The notes: generated by a model not told the origin, from the letters alone. 64,000 nucleotides of DNA from Isoetes taiwanensis (GCA_021234155.1 JAJEKV010000003.1:12025819-12089818); one strand, 5' to 3'. Shown: positions 44,899 to 55,849, counted from the stretch's first letter. Numbers and translations are program-made.

Positions 44899-47168
44899 CT
44901 AAAGCAGGATCAATGGGGCAGCCAATCCAAGGGAACAACCAATAAACTTGGGCTTATCTTGGTGGCCTAATAGATGCATGTACAAAATAATGGGCATATG
45001 ATAATGGGGATATGATAATGGGAAAATTTTGTACTATCGCACCTCATATTTTAGAATGCACTAATTGAGGGCAATTGTATGTTCATAAATTGAACATATT
45101 GATGCAGGTGAGTATAGACAGATAGTGGATGTAAGATAATACTCAAATTCAAACATCATATTATGTAAGCAACCCCCAACTATTTCAACTATATAAATAA
45201 TCCAAACCATCCTAGAAAAGAGTACCTTCGATGTATGGTTTCACTCTAATCTCTGATGCTGTTGGATATGACAGAACTGCAATCTAAGGAAGAGTTCATG
45301 CTACTTAACAGATGCACTGCCTATAATATGAACCATAGCCCAAGAAGGTTAGAAACATACGTGGAAAGCGTGCTAACAACGACATCTTCATTGTTGGCAT
45401 GCTATTATAGCTGAGTCACTGCAAAGTATCAAAACTATGATATAGTACTAATGCAGATAATCATCAGCTCTTTAGGTAGCCATCTTTATTATTGGCATGT
45501 TATTATAGCTCAATCACAGCATATCAAGCAAATCATCATGAGATCTTTAGGTAGTCAGTCAGTTTAGCCTCCAAAAGCAACAACAGTCCAAAGCAACTCT
45601 ATACAAATCATAAAATGCACCCATGTCCACTACTTACGGGGCCAAGTAATATATTGCAGTTGCAAGTATAAAGAAGGCACAAACATATAAAGAAGGCATA
45701 AAGCATAAACGTACACACCCTTTAAGACATAGCAGATTTTCACTCTGAAGCCATATTTGTAAAGATCATAGCATTGTGTATGAGAATAAAATTGCATGCA
45801 CCAGATTAAAGAGATACAGCATATGGGATCAATTCAGCTAAAACTGACCTTTGACAAAAGAATAAACAATATTCCTACTATTCCTAGTAATGTATAAAGA
45901 TATTGAGGCATAAATTTATTTCTACAAATCCAAGCAGAGCGATTTTGAGTGACATGAAGCAACCATGGTTTCCTGATTTTACAATAGAGCATAAAAGTTA
46001 AAAAAAAAAAAAACTTACCAGGTAGATTATGATTAAAGAGTAGACCCTGCCAGCTAGGTATGATCAGACTCCATAAATGTCTATTTTAGTTGTGGCAGCT
46101 GATGCTCTACATGATTCATAGAGATGATCTTGCACTACCACATTTTCTAAAGGAATGAACCATAGGCATTATCCCATTCATCATCACTTATGCATTCTGT
46201 CATTTCATCATGCGAGATAAGAATACAACAGAAGTATATACCTTTTCTTTTGCTGTTATAGATGACCATGCAATATAAGCATAAGATAAATCTGATGAAC
46301 ATGCAACATAAGCTAGAGCAGAGCTTATCAAAAAGTACAAAGAAATTTCTTACATATCAATAGAATCTAATGCTTTAACAATTCCACTATGCAAGAATGG
46401 TGCAAACATATCGGCATGTAACTGCAAAAATGATTCAAATATTAGTTAAACCAACTTCAAAGTAACATTCTAGAGCATCTAAAATGGATCTAATTCATAA
46501 CAGAATAAATACACCAGATTTGCACTAAAAATAAGCCCAACTCTTTTCTATCAAAACAAAAGTAGAGAACAGGAAACAAAATTGTGTTCTTTTGTGAATG
46601 CAAAACTGAACACATAAGCATCAAGTAATTACATTTGCAATTATTCCAGAGATGACTTGCCATAAAGCAAGCTTCGATTCCCAAAAAAACCCCAAGCAAT
46701 CAATCTCCAATTCTGGAAAACAACAGAGATCAATCTTAAAGATTTATGGAAGCGTAAAGCCTGAAATGAAGACATAGAATTGCGTAGGATTCTGGCTATG
46801 CATAGAACTAAGACTGGGGCCGGATCCATTCTAGATTTTCTACAGTTCCATCTCCCTTTAAAGGTTCAAACACACCCTCAAAAATCTCGGAGGTGGCTGT
46901 AATCCAAGGCAGTGGCCGAAATTACAACCTAAAGGTGGATCGTCCACTTCAAACTGCAAAATAGCATCTATTGCACATAATGATGGAAATTTACAATGTA
47001 CCCTATGAATAACGACCCCATCTTTCAATAAGCCCATGCTTTGTCGAACCAAGGTTGACTGAGCTTTCCGCAATTTAGAGAAGCGGAATCGTTTCTGAGG
47101 AATCGTAAGAAGTGATAAAGAAGAAGTTAAACCTGAAAAAGAAGAGATAGGGCAGACATATTTGCCAT
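44899..47168 (-). CDS. Six-exon gene model, protein of unknown function
   Basis: Exons on the minus strand: about 47168-46929, 46712-46633, 46421-46354, 46053-46019, 45276-45226, 44966-44899. All five junctions have GT/AG borders (TTTAG/GTTGTA, GCAAAT/GTAATT, GATAT/GTAAGA, CTACCTG/GTAAGT, CATCGAAG/GTACTC) and matching phases (1, 0, 2, 1, 1). Translation of exons 2-6 gives LEIDCLGFFWESKLALW, then MFAPFLHSGIVKALDSID, LSYPTASEIRVKPYIEG and a hydrophobic C-terminus FIGCSLGLAAPLILL before TAG. Exon 1 is Ser/Arg-rich like a targeting peptide. The ATG at 47168 (MANMSALSLLF) is in a different frame from the rest, so a 1-base error, an extra intron or a dead gene is possible. I do not recognise the family. 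Confidence 0.5.
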
Positions 47169-47661
47169 CGGACACTTAAAACCTCTGCTGAAGCAATTCA
47201 AAAATCGTGGGATGGATGTGGAGTTCTTAGCATCCTCACATAGCCGAAAACAGAAAATTTTTAGCCTCCATCTAAATCATTAGACTGGTGTCGAAATGCA
47301 GAGATAATCTAGCAAAGCATGCATCCTCGGAAGACACGTCCCCATTCAAAACCATAGAAAGAAGCTTTTGTGACTTTTTGAAAATCGGAAAATTTTTCTT
47401 ATCTCGGAAAACCCCAAAACCTTAAGAAATTATCATAAGAAAAAAAATCAAAAAACTTTTTCACTTGACGGAAAAACCGAATTTAAACAATAGGATGGGA
47501 TTAAAAAACATTTAGGTATGAAGTTATACTAATAGTACAGATAAATCCATTTTATACGAAAAAATAATTGTACACGAATTTTTTTTTACAAGACTGAGCA
47601 TTTTGCAAATAGGATTTCAATATAATTATTATATTTAAGGACATCCAACATGATATGAAGT
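47169..47661. other. Upstream region of the six-exon gene; A-rich
   Basis: Nothing coding. A-rich runs near 47400-47600. Confidence 0.3.
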
Positions 47662-47666
47662 TATAC

Positions 47667-47773
47667 TGTTAAGTACTAGCCCCTCTAGTGCTAACCGGTA
47701 AGCCAAAAGAGTGGATCCTTATTGAGCCCTAAACTTTTCAAGTTTTATCCCATGCCCTGCTATGTTCATAACA
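47667..47773 (-). repeat. LTR (3') of the 345-base element
   Basis: 107 bases, TG..CA, sharing CTCTAGTGCTAACCGGTAAG with the other LTR. Confidence 0.93.
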
Positions 47774-47903
47774 TTCCTCCCCCTCCCAGAGGATGCTTGC
47801 CCTCAAGCATGTGATGGGACCAGACCACCGGAGGAAACAAGCATTCTCCGATCACCCCTGTAGTTTGCCCTAACAGGAAATCGAACCTGTGCTCTGATAC
47901 CAA

Positions 47904-48011
47904 TGTTAAGCACTAGCCACTCTAGTGCTAACCGGTAAGCCAAAAGGGTGGATCCTTATTGGGCCCTAACCTTTCTCAAGTTTTATCCGATGCCCTGCTA
48001 TGCTCATAACA
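47904..48011 (-). repeat. LTR (5') of the 345-base element
   Basis: 108 bases; about seven differences from its partner, so the insertion is moderately old. Confidence 0.93.
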
Positions 48012-48016
48012 TATAC

Positions 48017-48739
48017 TAATAGCACACATAAATCCATTCTGAAAATAAATATTTTCCTATGCTCAAATTTTTCTTCCTAAGATGTTCAGTATCTTTCAAC
48101 AAATACTGAAGAGATGAGACATCCTTGATATGTTACATTGATTAATAATCATTGTGCATGTATGATTTCAATTACAAGATACATATATTAAACATATATG
48201 TGAGATATCTCATTCAATTATACCTAGAAACATTGAAGTTACACATTTAGAAACATCCACCATGGTTGAATATTTATAAGAAAGATAAAGTACATATAGA
48301 TTCATCAAGCATGTTTTTATTTTCTCAAATCCTTTTTCACAGACTTCAAATATCTTTCGGCAAGTACCAAAGAGATGCGTCGGCCTTGATATCCTGCATT
48401 GATTGCTAATCGCATCATAGTTGCATTTGCGATTCGAGCTTCAGCATTCCTTTTACAACAACGATTAGGTTGTCCTAATTTTGGTGGACCATTTAATGAT
48501 AAATTACTTCCTTTGCTGTTGCTCTATTCCATGCTAAGAGTTATAATAATATTTGTTTCGGATCCTGGAGCTGAACCAACCTTTCTCTAGGTTGCCAAAC
48601 CTCAGAGACATAGTCCAGACATCTTTGAATTTCGTTCGGTTGCTCTGGCAGGCTTTTCTAGAAAATGTCATCTTTTATGTTACAACGTAAATATTCTTGT
48701 GTATCTGTGGATGTACATGCTTTTTGTAAATATAGCAAC
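48017..48739. other. No recognised gene; a weak direct repeat
   Basis: 48090-48165 and 48353-48425 are diverged copies (TATCTTTC..AAGAGATG..CCTTGATAT..TGCATTGATTG). Otherwise nothing is seen. Confidence 0.35.
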
Positions 48740-49679
48740 AATATATCCATATAAGAAACTTGTCTGATTCATCTCCAAAATATATATAAGGATGCAATAC
48801 CACGTATTTTGAATATTTTCTGCAATCATCATCAACCATTATAGTATTACGAGCATTGTATAAGATCTTTAATAAGGAACGACTTCTTATGACAGAGCTT
48901 ATTGTAGCCCAAGTTTGTGCACTTATGTCGAGTCCGTAAAAATTTGAAAACATCATCCTGTACAATTTGTTTCAAAAAAATCACGAGGGCAGTCTCCAAC
49001 ATGTCCAAACTCCAACTTCAGCAAACTTTGGCCTAATTATTATGTCATACTTGTTATACTCTTGGTGCTCACATTTTAGAAGTACTCCATTCATGTCAAG
49101 GATAATAAGCCTTCTTGTAATAAATGAAGATGTTTGAGGGACACCTTCAACATCTATGAACAAAAAAGTCATTAGTGCAACTTCCATGAAATATTAAATA
49201 TATAAAACTACTATAATATTATAATATTTTCCAACGTTATAACCCTAACTCGTGATACAATATATTATTTATATGTTATGTATCCCAAACATCATAATTA
49301 TACATTAAACTTATAAAAAGTTGTGATAATAGATAGGATCTTAACAATTTAAAGTTGAATCTATTGAAAAGTTGTCTCCATAGTACTTGCAGCAGAGATC
49401 ATATTCCTACAAAAAAGAAATTCCATTGATTAGTTTACATAACTTCCAACATATGCTTGATGTAACTATTTTCATTTCATGCATTATAGCCTAACTTGGA
49501 TTCATACTCGTTGATTTTCCATTTCTTTGGCTATCTCTCTAATAACTTTCCACTCACTCGGCCCAGAAGGCCTCTCAAACTTCGAATTGATTAAAAGATG
49601 TGATAGATTATCATCTAAGGTTTGTAACGATTTGCCTTTTCTTCGTCTTTCTCTCTGCTCCTGATTTTCAGTTGGATTA

Positions 49680-49837
49680 TGTAACGTTCCTAATCGACAT
49701 GCCCTTAACCAACTGGGCAAAACCATTTAGACGTTTATAAGTAGTCGCTTCTACCCATTTATGCCGGTGTCTCGGGAACGCCCCACAGGCACATTCAAGG
49801 TTCGAATACTCGAGCGGTCTACCATGGACCTGTTACA
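49680..49837 (-). repeat. LTR (3') of the 493-base TRIM
   Basis: 158 bases, differing from its partner at about ten positions (for example TCCTAATC against TCTTAACC near the start). Confidence 0.93.
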
Positions 49838-50014
49838 GTCTCTCCTACTAGAACTATGCTCGTCCTCGAGCATCCAAGACTAAGAACTATGCTCGTCCTC
49901 GAGCATCCAAGACTATACTATGTCTATGTCACAATGATTACCAAGTCTTTGCAAATTACCCATGCATATAGGCACCCATGGAGACTCGAACTCGAGACCT
50001 GCTCTGATACCAAC

Positions 50015-50172
50015 TGTAACGTTCTTAACCGACATGCCCTTAACCAACTGGGCAAAACCATCTAGACGTTTATGAGTAGTCGCTTCTACCCATTTATGCC
50101 GGTGTCTCAGGAACGCCCCACAAGCACATTCAAGGTTCGAATACTCGAGCGGTCTACCATGGGCCCGTTACA
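50015..50172 (-). repeat. LTR (5') of the 493-base TRIM
   Basis: 158 bases, preceded by the primer-binding site two bases away. Confidence 0.93.
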
Positions 50173-50519
50173 GATTAGGATCGTGAGATGCGATCGAGAC
50201 TTGGCTAGATTCATAGTTTGGATCTTGCCATCTCCTTCCATTGCAGTATCCTCTATTTCTTGTCCAGTTATTGGACTATTTTGCTGCACTTCATAATCTT
50301 CTTGTTCAGCAGTTGGAATTTCCTCAAGTTTTTTTATCTAAAGAGCTTTCCATACTATCTCCAGAACGGTTTGATATTGATCCAGAAGAACTTGAAGATG
50401 TGGATGCGGAGATAAAACTTCACGATGTTCATCCCCTTTGGACTTTGAAGATTCTCCTTGTGGTAATTGGCTATGTGAATGTGTTCAACGAACTGGTGCA
50501 AATATCTTAAACAAATTTA

Positions 50520-50860
50520 GTCCTGAAAAAAACACTGACGATAGCTTCAATTGCCGTCTTTTGAGCCATTGACTTTGTGAACACCAAAGCTTCTTTCCCC
50601 ATCAACAAAGCCTCTCTTGCAATGTTTCCATCATAGTTGGCCTCAACTATTGTCTGATTAGACTTTGATAAACAGTATAGGATCAACTTGATCTCCTATC
50701 ATTGACTAACTTAGTGGTCGCAAATATAAATCTTTGGAGATGTTTCTGTCTTTGAGATGTCGCATGCAGGATCAAACGATAGAATCTCATCATCATTTCG
50801 AAATTCTAAGGACAATGTTCTTGTACAAGGTTATCCAAATTGCTTTTCCTTAATTTTGAA
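50520..50860 (-). pseudogene. Coding-like exons upstream of the FCP1-like relic
   Basis: Minus-strand reading gives IKLILYCLSKSNQTIVEANY and NIAREALLMGKEALVFTKSM with QKTAIEAIVSVFF (about 50710-50525), and before it RNDDEILSFDPACDISKTE (about 50810-50730). The amino-acid pattern looks coding, but no known domain is evident. It may be the 5' part of the same dead gene. A TTTTTTTCAG acceptor-like site lies at its lower end. Confidence 0.3.
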
Positions 50861-51059
50861 ACAAGTGCAAGCACAACACATATTTTCACAGATATTATAC
50901 TTCCCTTATCTGTGCTTGATTTATGATACCCAAACGCAGTTGGACTTTCCCTTCTATCTTAGTAAGTACACCAATACAACTTTGTATCTCATATGGCTAA
51001 AAAATAACAAGAAAGAATATGAAGAATCAGACCTTCTAAGAAAATAAAGAGAATAGAAA

Positions 51060-51420
51060 GAAGTTGCCAATTACTTTTATAGATAGATAGATAGTATTTT
51101 AACGTCACGCCACTAGGCGGCATCCAACTGGACATGTAACCACACAGGAATGAGAAACATATAAAACATGTTTAACTTCCGACACGTGTTGGAAGTTAAC
51201 AACATGGGAGCTTTGAAAAAACGATGACAAAAACATGACACATATAAATAAAGTCTACTAGCACTAAAGTACAAAAAGTTTAATTTTCAACACATGTTGG
51301 AAGTTACTAGAATAGAATAGAATATACATTAACGTCCCTTGTGCCTTGAGGCCCTCTGGACTTGTGTAGCATGGGCGAGCTCCCTAAAAGGGCGCTACTA
51401 GCACATCACGCTGTAACCAT
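51060..51420. repeat. Two short fragments with microsatellite tails
   Basis: (GATA)n then TATTTTAACGTCACGCC at about 51080-51112, and (TAGAA)n then TATACATTAACGTCCC at about 51310-51345. Each resembles the junction of a LINE/SINE 3' end with its tail (compare TAGAATAG-TTTTTATCGTCC in LINE-A). The bodies are short and unassigned. Confidence 0.4.
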
Positions 51421-51439
51421 CATTCAATTAAATTGGGAT

Positions 51440-52480
51440 TATGTCTTAATTTTGGGACAAATTTTAGATTGCATGTTTTTAGTAGCATATTCAAATTCAT
51501 ACATTTCATGTCAAAATTATGAAAACGAAATAGCATGTTACTTATAGAATAGACAATATTTCACAATAAGCAAGATGTCATGTTTTGCAAAAAGAGAACT
51601 TTTACTCAATCACTTGTTGAAGATACAATTATTGAGTTTCGTAAAATGAGATAAGCTCCAATTTCATTGAAAAAATAAAGAAAGACAAGCTCAAGTTATT
51701 ATCTTTTGTAAAACCTACAATCTTTCTCCTCCACCTTTTAGCCAAAACCTTTCATACTTCCTAGCTTCATCGATGCACAAAGACAAATTCATCCCAATAT
51801 ATAGCTTCTCGTATAATAGCACCAAGCAGCCATTTCCAGCAAAACTACAATATTCAAGAAATGAGAATTAGTCCTAAATTAATAAGGAAAGGGAGACTCG
51901 TAATAAGCAGGACGTGTAAGATTCACATTTCCAAAATGGCACCACTCACTTGATTGTGCTATCACCCAAAACATGTTCCAATGCTTCTCACAATACCTAT
52001 TGCGTAAACACGATATCATGAATCAACTTATAAAAAACAGATGCTACCAAAATAATGGTGTAATTCAAAATTTTACATAATGGTGTAATACAAAATAATG
52101 GTTGAAGAAACTGAAAAATGAGTCGAAAAAGCTGGGTTTATTTCAAAAGTGGGTCACATTAGGATGCATTCAATCACATAGAAAACAAGCTAAAAAAGAT
52201 AAATTTACCTAAAACATAAAAGGTAAAATAATAGATACCTTAAAAAATAGATAATGAGACGAAAAAGAAGGCTTCATTGGAAAAACAGAGGCACGCTTGG
52301 CATGGCTTCACAAGCCCATATTCCAGGCTAAAACTGAAAAACAAAACAATTTTTTTTTTAGCGTGGCTTCACAAGCAGATTACAGTTTGCAATTGAAAAA
52401 TGAATAAAAGAAGAGCTTGCTTGGCAGTAGGAAAAAGCAATCAGCATAACTAGGAAAATGCAATCAGCGTAACTTTCTGT
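51440..52480. other. Non-coding, AT-rich
   Basis: No gene is supported. 51412-51460 (AACCATCATTCAATTAAATT) recurs in reverse orientation near 58950-58985, a dispersed repeat. Confidence 0.35.
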
Positions 52481-52485
52481 TTTTA

Positions 52486-52947
52486 TTATGTACATACTGG
52501 AAGATTACAAAGGTCTAACCTGGCAGCTCCGACAGCAACCTCGGCAAAGCCAGCACAGTAACCTGGCAACTCCGGCAGGAACCTCGGCAAAGCCAGCTTC
52601 GGAAGAGGAAGAAGGTTTACAATGTTGTGGACGATATCTGGCTGTAAAATGGTCTCCATATCCGCTTGTCCCTCCGGTATCCAGTGTTCTTTCGAACGCT
52701 GTTTTTTTCTACATCCTTTCTCCATATCCGCTTGTCCCTGCGGTATCCAATGCGGTATCCAATGTTCTTTGGAACGCTGTTCTTTTCTACAGATTTGATC
52801 TTGGGAAGCCAAGTCAACCTTTTCGTATGGACCCCTGCATATGAACCGTGCGTCTGGGCTAGAAAGGAAAGGGGCTTTTCTTATGAATGAGCGGGAAAAT
52901 AAGCAATAAATGTGCTTGAGCGGGAAAAAACAGTTTGAAAATAACAC
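52486..52947 (-). CDS. Hypothetical ORF with internal repeat, possible F-box start
   Basis: A 153-codon minus-strand frame. Residues about 48-105 hold two copies of CRK(E/K)QRSKEHWIP..GQADME, encoded by a tandem DNA duplication at about 52646-52793. Downstream, LQPDIVHNIVNLLPLPKLA resembles the first helix of a plant F-box (LP.DL...I...LPLKSL), but the rest of the domain does not follow. It may be a gene fragment or chance ORF. Confidence 0.3.
   Translation of the reverse strand: MLFSNCFFPLKHIYCLFSRSFIRKAPFLSSPDARFICRGPYEKVDLASQDQICRKEQRSKEHWIPHWIPQGQADMEKGCRKKQRSKEHWIPEGQADMETILQPDIVHNIVNLLPLPKLALPRFLPELPGYCAGFAEVAVGAARLDLCNLPVCT
52646..52793. repeat. Tandem duplication of ~72-84 bases
   Basis: CCATATCCGCTTGTCCCT, CGGTATCCA, TGTTCTTT and GAACGCTGTT occur twice. 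The second unit also has a doubled TGCGGTATCCAA. Confidence 0.85.
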
Positions 52948-53107
52948 TTACGAAAACAAAACAGTTACAGTTACGAAATGTTTCTTTGCCGCCAGGACGT
53001 ATAAGAACAAGAAGTTTTACTTTGCGGGATCGGATGATTCTTTGGCGCCTGGACGTATAAGCAAAAGATGTGCCACAAAATGGTTATGGAGGTCGCCATC
53101 CTTGCAT

Positions 53108-53165
53108 CCTTGAGAGGTAAGAATCAATACTGTGTCCCTTGAGAGGTAAGAATCAATACTGTGTC
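53108..53165. repeat. Perfect 29-base tandem duplication
   Basis: CCTTGAGAGGTAAGAATCAA and the following 9 bases are repeated exactly, starting at 53108 and 53137. Confidence 0.95.
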
Positions 53166-53642
53166 CCTTATTATTCTTGGCTGGTTTGAAATCTTGAAAC
53201 CATTGCATTCAACACAATTTTTCCTCCATCTGGTTGACCACATGCATAAAATGATTCATTCCTATGCTACCTATGTCTATGCCTGCTTTATGTCAAACAG
53301 ATGCATTCTGATTCATTCTTATGGCTAGTCGTCCATAGCTTCCTGACTTCACTATAGCATCTAGAACCAAATATATAGATAGCCAGCAACCTCAAGCTTG
53401 ATTAAGACTTGATATCTCTGAATATATCCCTAGATTTAACAAGAATAAAGAGAGCATACGATGAAATCCCAAACCAGGCTGAATGTGGTCTACTTTTCCT
53501 TTTCTGACTTCATTTTCATCACAACAACAATGATTTGGACATTGCTAAGGAAATCCTTAAGCATAATTTAGCATTATTTGCACGTCTTAAATTATTCCTG
53601 GCATGATCTCCACCTGGCATGATCTATAAGTGAGTGGAATTT

Positions 53643-53906
53643 AAATCACGCTGGGCGTGATTTGCAGCTATATGTGAGGGCATCCAAAATCATGTTCGTC
53701 ATGACTTGCAGCTGTCTGAAGGATTGCAAAATCATGCTAGGCGTTAGTTGCACTTTTGTCTCAGGGAATTCAAAATGATGCTCTGAGTGATTTGCACCTA
53801 TGTATGAAGGATTCCAAAATCACGCTAGGCGTGATTTGCAGTGTATCTGTATCTGAGGGAATCAAGATCACAAAGGATTCTAAAATCACGCTCGGCGTGA
53901 TTTCAC
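53643..53906. repeat. Minisatellite with palindromic core, six units
   Basis: Units start at 53643, 53686, 53728, 53772, 53816 and 53882 (about 43-44 bases apart, the last 66). The core consensus AAATCACGCTAGGCGTGATT(T) is an inverted repeat of 9 bases with a 3-base centre, followed by TGCA and a TATNTGAAGGATTCC-like spacer. Units 1, 5 and 6 keep the full dyad; units 2-4 have decayed arms. Confidence 0.9.
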
Positions 53907-53909
53907 CTG

Positions 53910-54515
53910 AACTGTTTTGTACCAACGGCATGGCTGATTCCTAATCAGTGTACATCTCTACCTGCGGCTTCTGGCATCCAGAAAAATAGGCAAACGGCCT
54001 TGCATAGACCGCCATCGCTTGTTTGCCGACATCGCTCTGCTGTGTGATTCAATATTAGGTTTCTAACTTCACTTGCGAATTAATATTAGGTTCGAACCTT
54101 AATTTGTTTATAATGTTTAATGTTTTTAGTAAGATTAGCATAGTTTGAGAGTCACACAGACATGCTATAGTTCTTTTAGTCTAGTTGCCTTGCATTCCAT
54201 AATATAATTATATAGTTATGGATCGAAATAATATAGGATTTGAGACGTAAGTTTTATTTGTTTCACATATGCCTTTAGGTTATTATATTTCTAGTATAAT
54301 AATTTTTTCTTGTCCACAACTTCTCCAACCAAGTGTACAACTCAAGTACGATGCTTCTAAGGGGCTTAAGGGGCTTTTTGGAAGTGGACGTACTTAATGT
54401 CAAAGTGTCTAAAAAGACTTTCTTTTCTGTCATTTTACTTGGCATTGTATTTAATGGTTTTATTTACCCACTTTTTTATAGGTCCATTGCCATCTCTAGG
54501 CTCAAAAGGAAGGAA
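53910..54515. other. Non-coding, AT-rich
   Basis: Nothing recognised. It ends at the (AGGA)n tail of LINE-A copy 3. Confidence 0.35.
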
Positions 54516-55849
54516 GGAAGGAAGGAAGGAAGGTACTTTTATCGTCCACGGAGACCAATCGGTCTATGGGACCCAATACAAAAACGCAGCAAGCGGATTA
54601 CTGCCCGGATTAAAAAACCCCCGCCCCGAAGGGTTTTCGAGGGAAAAACCGTGGCAGCAATCAGCCTGCTGACAAACTGTGCTAATCATATAAAATGCAG
54701 AAACATCCCAATATATACAGTCATGCACCACCCCCGTAGTGCCTAGTCAGCGGACAGCCAGGCGGGGGCAAATGTGACCTCGCAGGTCCAGTACCTCCTG
54801 GATGTATGACCCCAGGGCACGTACTGACGGTGTGTTCATCAGCAAATGCAAGGGCACGTCCGGCCGTACTAAGGGGAGCGTGATCCGCCCTGGATCTGAC
54901 CGAACACCGGGCAACTCGGAAAGTGTGAGACTCATCCTCAATGGCACCCGCTTGACAAAGACGACAGAGCTTTGCCCCGGCGGGGCTCCCCAATCCACCT
55001 GCCCGTCTCGATGCGAAGATGGTGGGCACCTGTGCGAATGGAGGCAATGAGTCTGCGCTTTTTCAGGGGCAGCTGGGAACGCAGGTAGAGCTGTGGGCCC
55101 CGGGCTAACACGGGGTTGATGTGCTCCTTGTAATGGGCCATTTTGACCTGCTCTAGAGCAATGGGGTCCCAGAGCTTGCCAAGGAAACAAGCATCTAGGT
55201 ACTCCCGCGATGTCCACGATCGACGCCATTGCTGCCCGGTATGCGCATCTGTGCTCTGCCGCGTTCCATCGGGCGAACCAGCGATCTCTCTTACCCCTCC
55301 AACAGGGCCCTAAGCGGCTGGCGGACTCATAGCCCGCGATTAAGCCCGGTCGCGGAGCCGAGCATCACCCATAGTAACCACTTTACGAAAATAGGCGATG
55401 TGTCTATCAAAGGCTGCCGTGGCGGCAAAGAATCCAGTTTCTACCGCAGCGAGAATCGATAGGGGACTGAAGGTTTCACCCCAAGTGCCCGTGCCAAAAT
55501 GCCTTACGCACTGCTCCAAGTCATTCCAGTCGCCAAAGAGGCGGCCAGGGCCCCAAACCTCGACCCCGTCTGAAGGACGGGCTCGACCCGATTAGGGACG
55601 GATGTGGCCCGATGGCCCCAATCATATAGCTCGCACGGTATTTGTTGTTACGCATGGCATAAAGCTTTCCGGCTGGGCACACCATAGCGGATAGGCGCCT
55701 CCCGCCAGAGCGAGGAGGGGAACTCCACCCTAGGTACTTGTAGGTGGGCGTGGCGTCCACAGTCATCCCCCGATATGTGAGTGCAGGAGGCATGGGGTGA
55801 CGGAAGAGGATATGAGAACCACCCCGGTCTTGGCGGATTGACGCCAAGA

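Larger units (their letters stand above)
47667..48011 (-). mobile_element. SMART/TRIM-class LTR element, 345 bases
   Basis: LTRs of 107 and 108 bases (47667-47773, 47904-48011; TGTTAAG..CATAACA) flank only 130 bases. The interior holds a minus-strand primer site TGGTATCAGAGC (47891-47902) beside one LTR and a polypurine tract (GGGAGGGGGAGGAA in sense, 47774-47790) beside the other. A perfect target duplication TATAC flanks it (47662-47666, 48012-48016). There is no coding capacity. It has every cis signal for reverse transcription, so it was mobilised in trans. Confidence 0.93.
49680..50172 (-). mobile_element. TRIM element, 493 bases
   Basis: LTRs of 158 bases each (49680-49837, 50015-50172; TGTAACG..GTTACA) with a 177-base interior, a primer site TGGTATCAGAGC on the minus strand (50001-50012) and a perfect target duplication GATTA (49675-49679, 50173-50177). 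The interior has a 33-base tandem duplication (ACTATGCTCGTCCTCGAGCA) at 49851-49915. It shares the primer site with the 345-base element but not LTR sequence, so it is a separate family. It is inserted in the FCP1-like relic. Confidence 0.93.
48740..50480 (-). pseudogene. FCP1-like (NIF-type HAD) phosphatase relic with introns
   Basis: A minus-strand piece at 49163-48985 encodes DVEGVPQTSSFITRRLIILD-MNGVLL, where DMNG is the DxDG-type catalytic loop of plant FCP1-like phosphatases, then IIRPKFAEVGVWTC. After a shift, HKCTNLGYNKLCHKKSFLIK and YNARNTIMVDDDCRKYSKY follow, matching the usual ..CT..G, LFLKDL and NTLLVDDSPYK blocks. Upstream, 49679-49508 encodes a basic, then acidic region (RERRRKGKSLQTLDDNLSHL) ending at a donor-like GA/GTATGA, with acceptor TTGTTCATAG at 49164. 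More acidic coding-like sequence runs at 50173-50330. FCP1-like enzymes remove phosphate from proteins. The frameshift and the TRIM insertion show it is dead. Confidence 0.5.

Noticed and set aside
47886-47905. Short tRNA gene fragments at GCTCTGATACCA sites
   Set aside because: The 12-mer is the complement of a tRNA-Met 3' end, but the rest of a tRNA is absent and an LTR adjoins each site, so these are primer-binding sites.
53643-53906. CRISPR array
   Set aside because: Repeats with palindromic cores and near-constant spacing look superficially CRISPR-like, but the spacers are related to each other, no cas genes exist and the window is eukaryotic.
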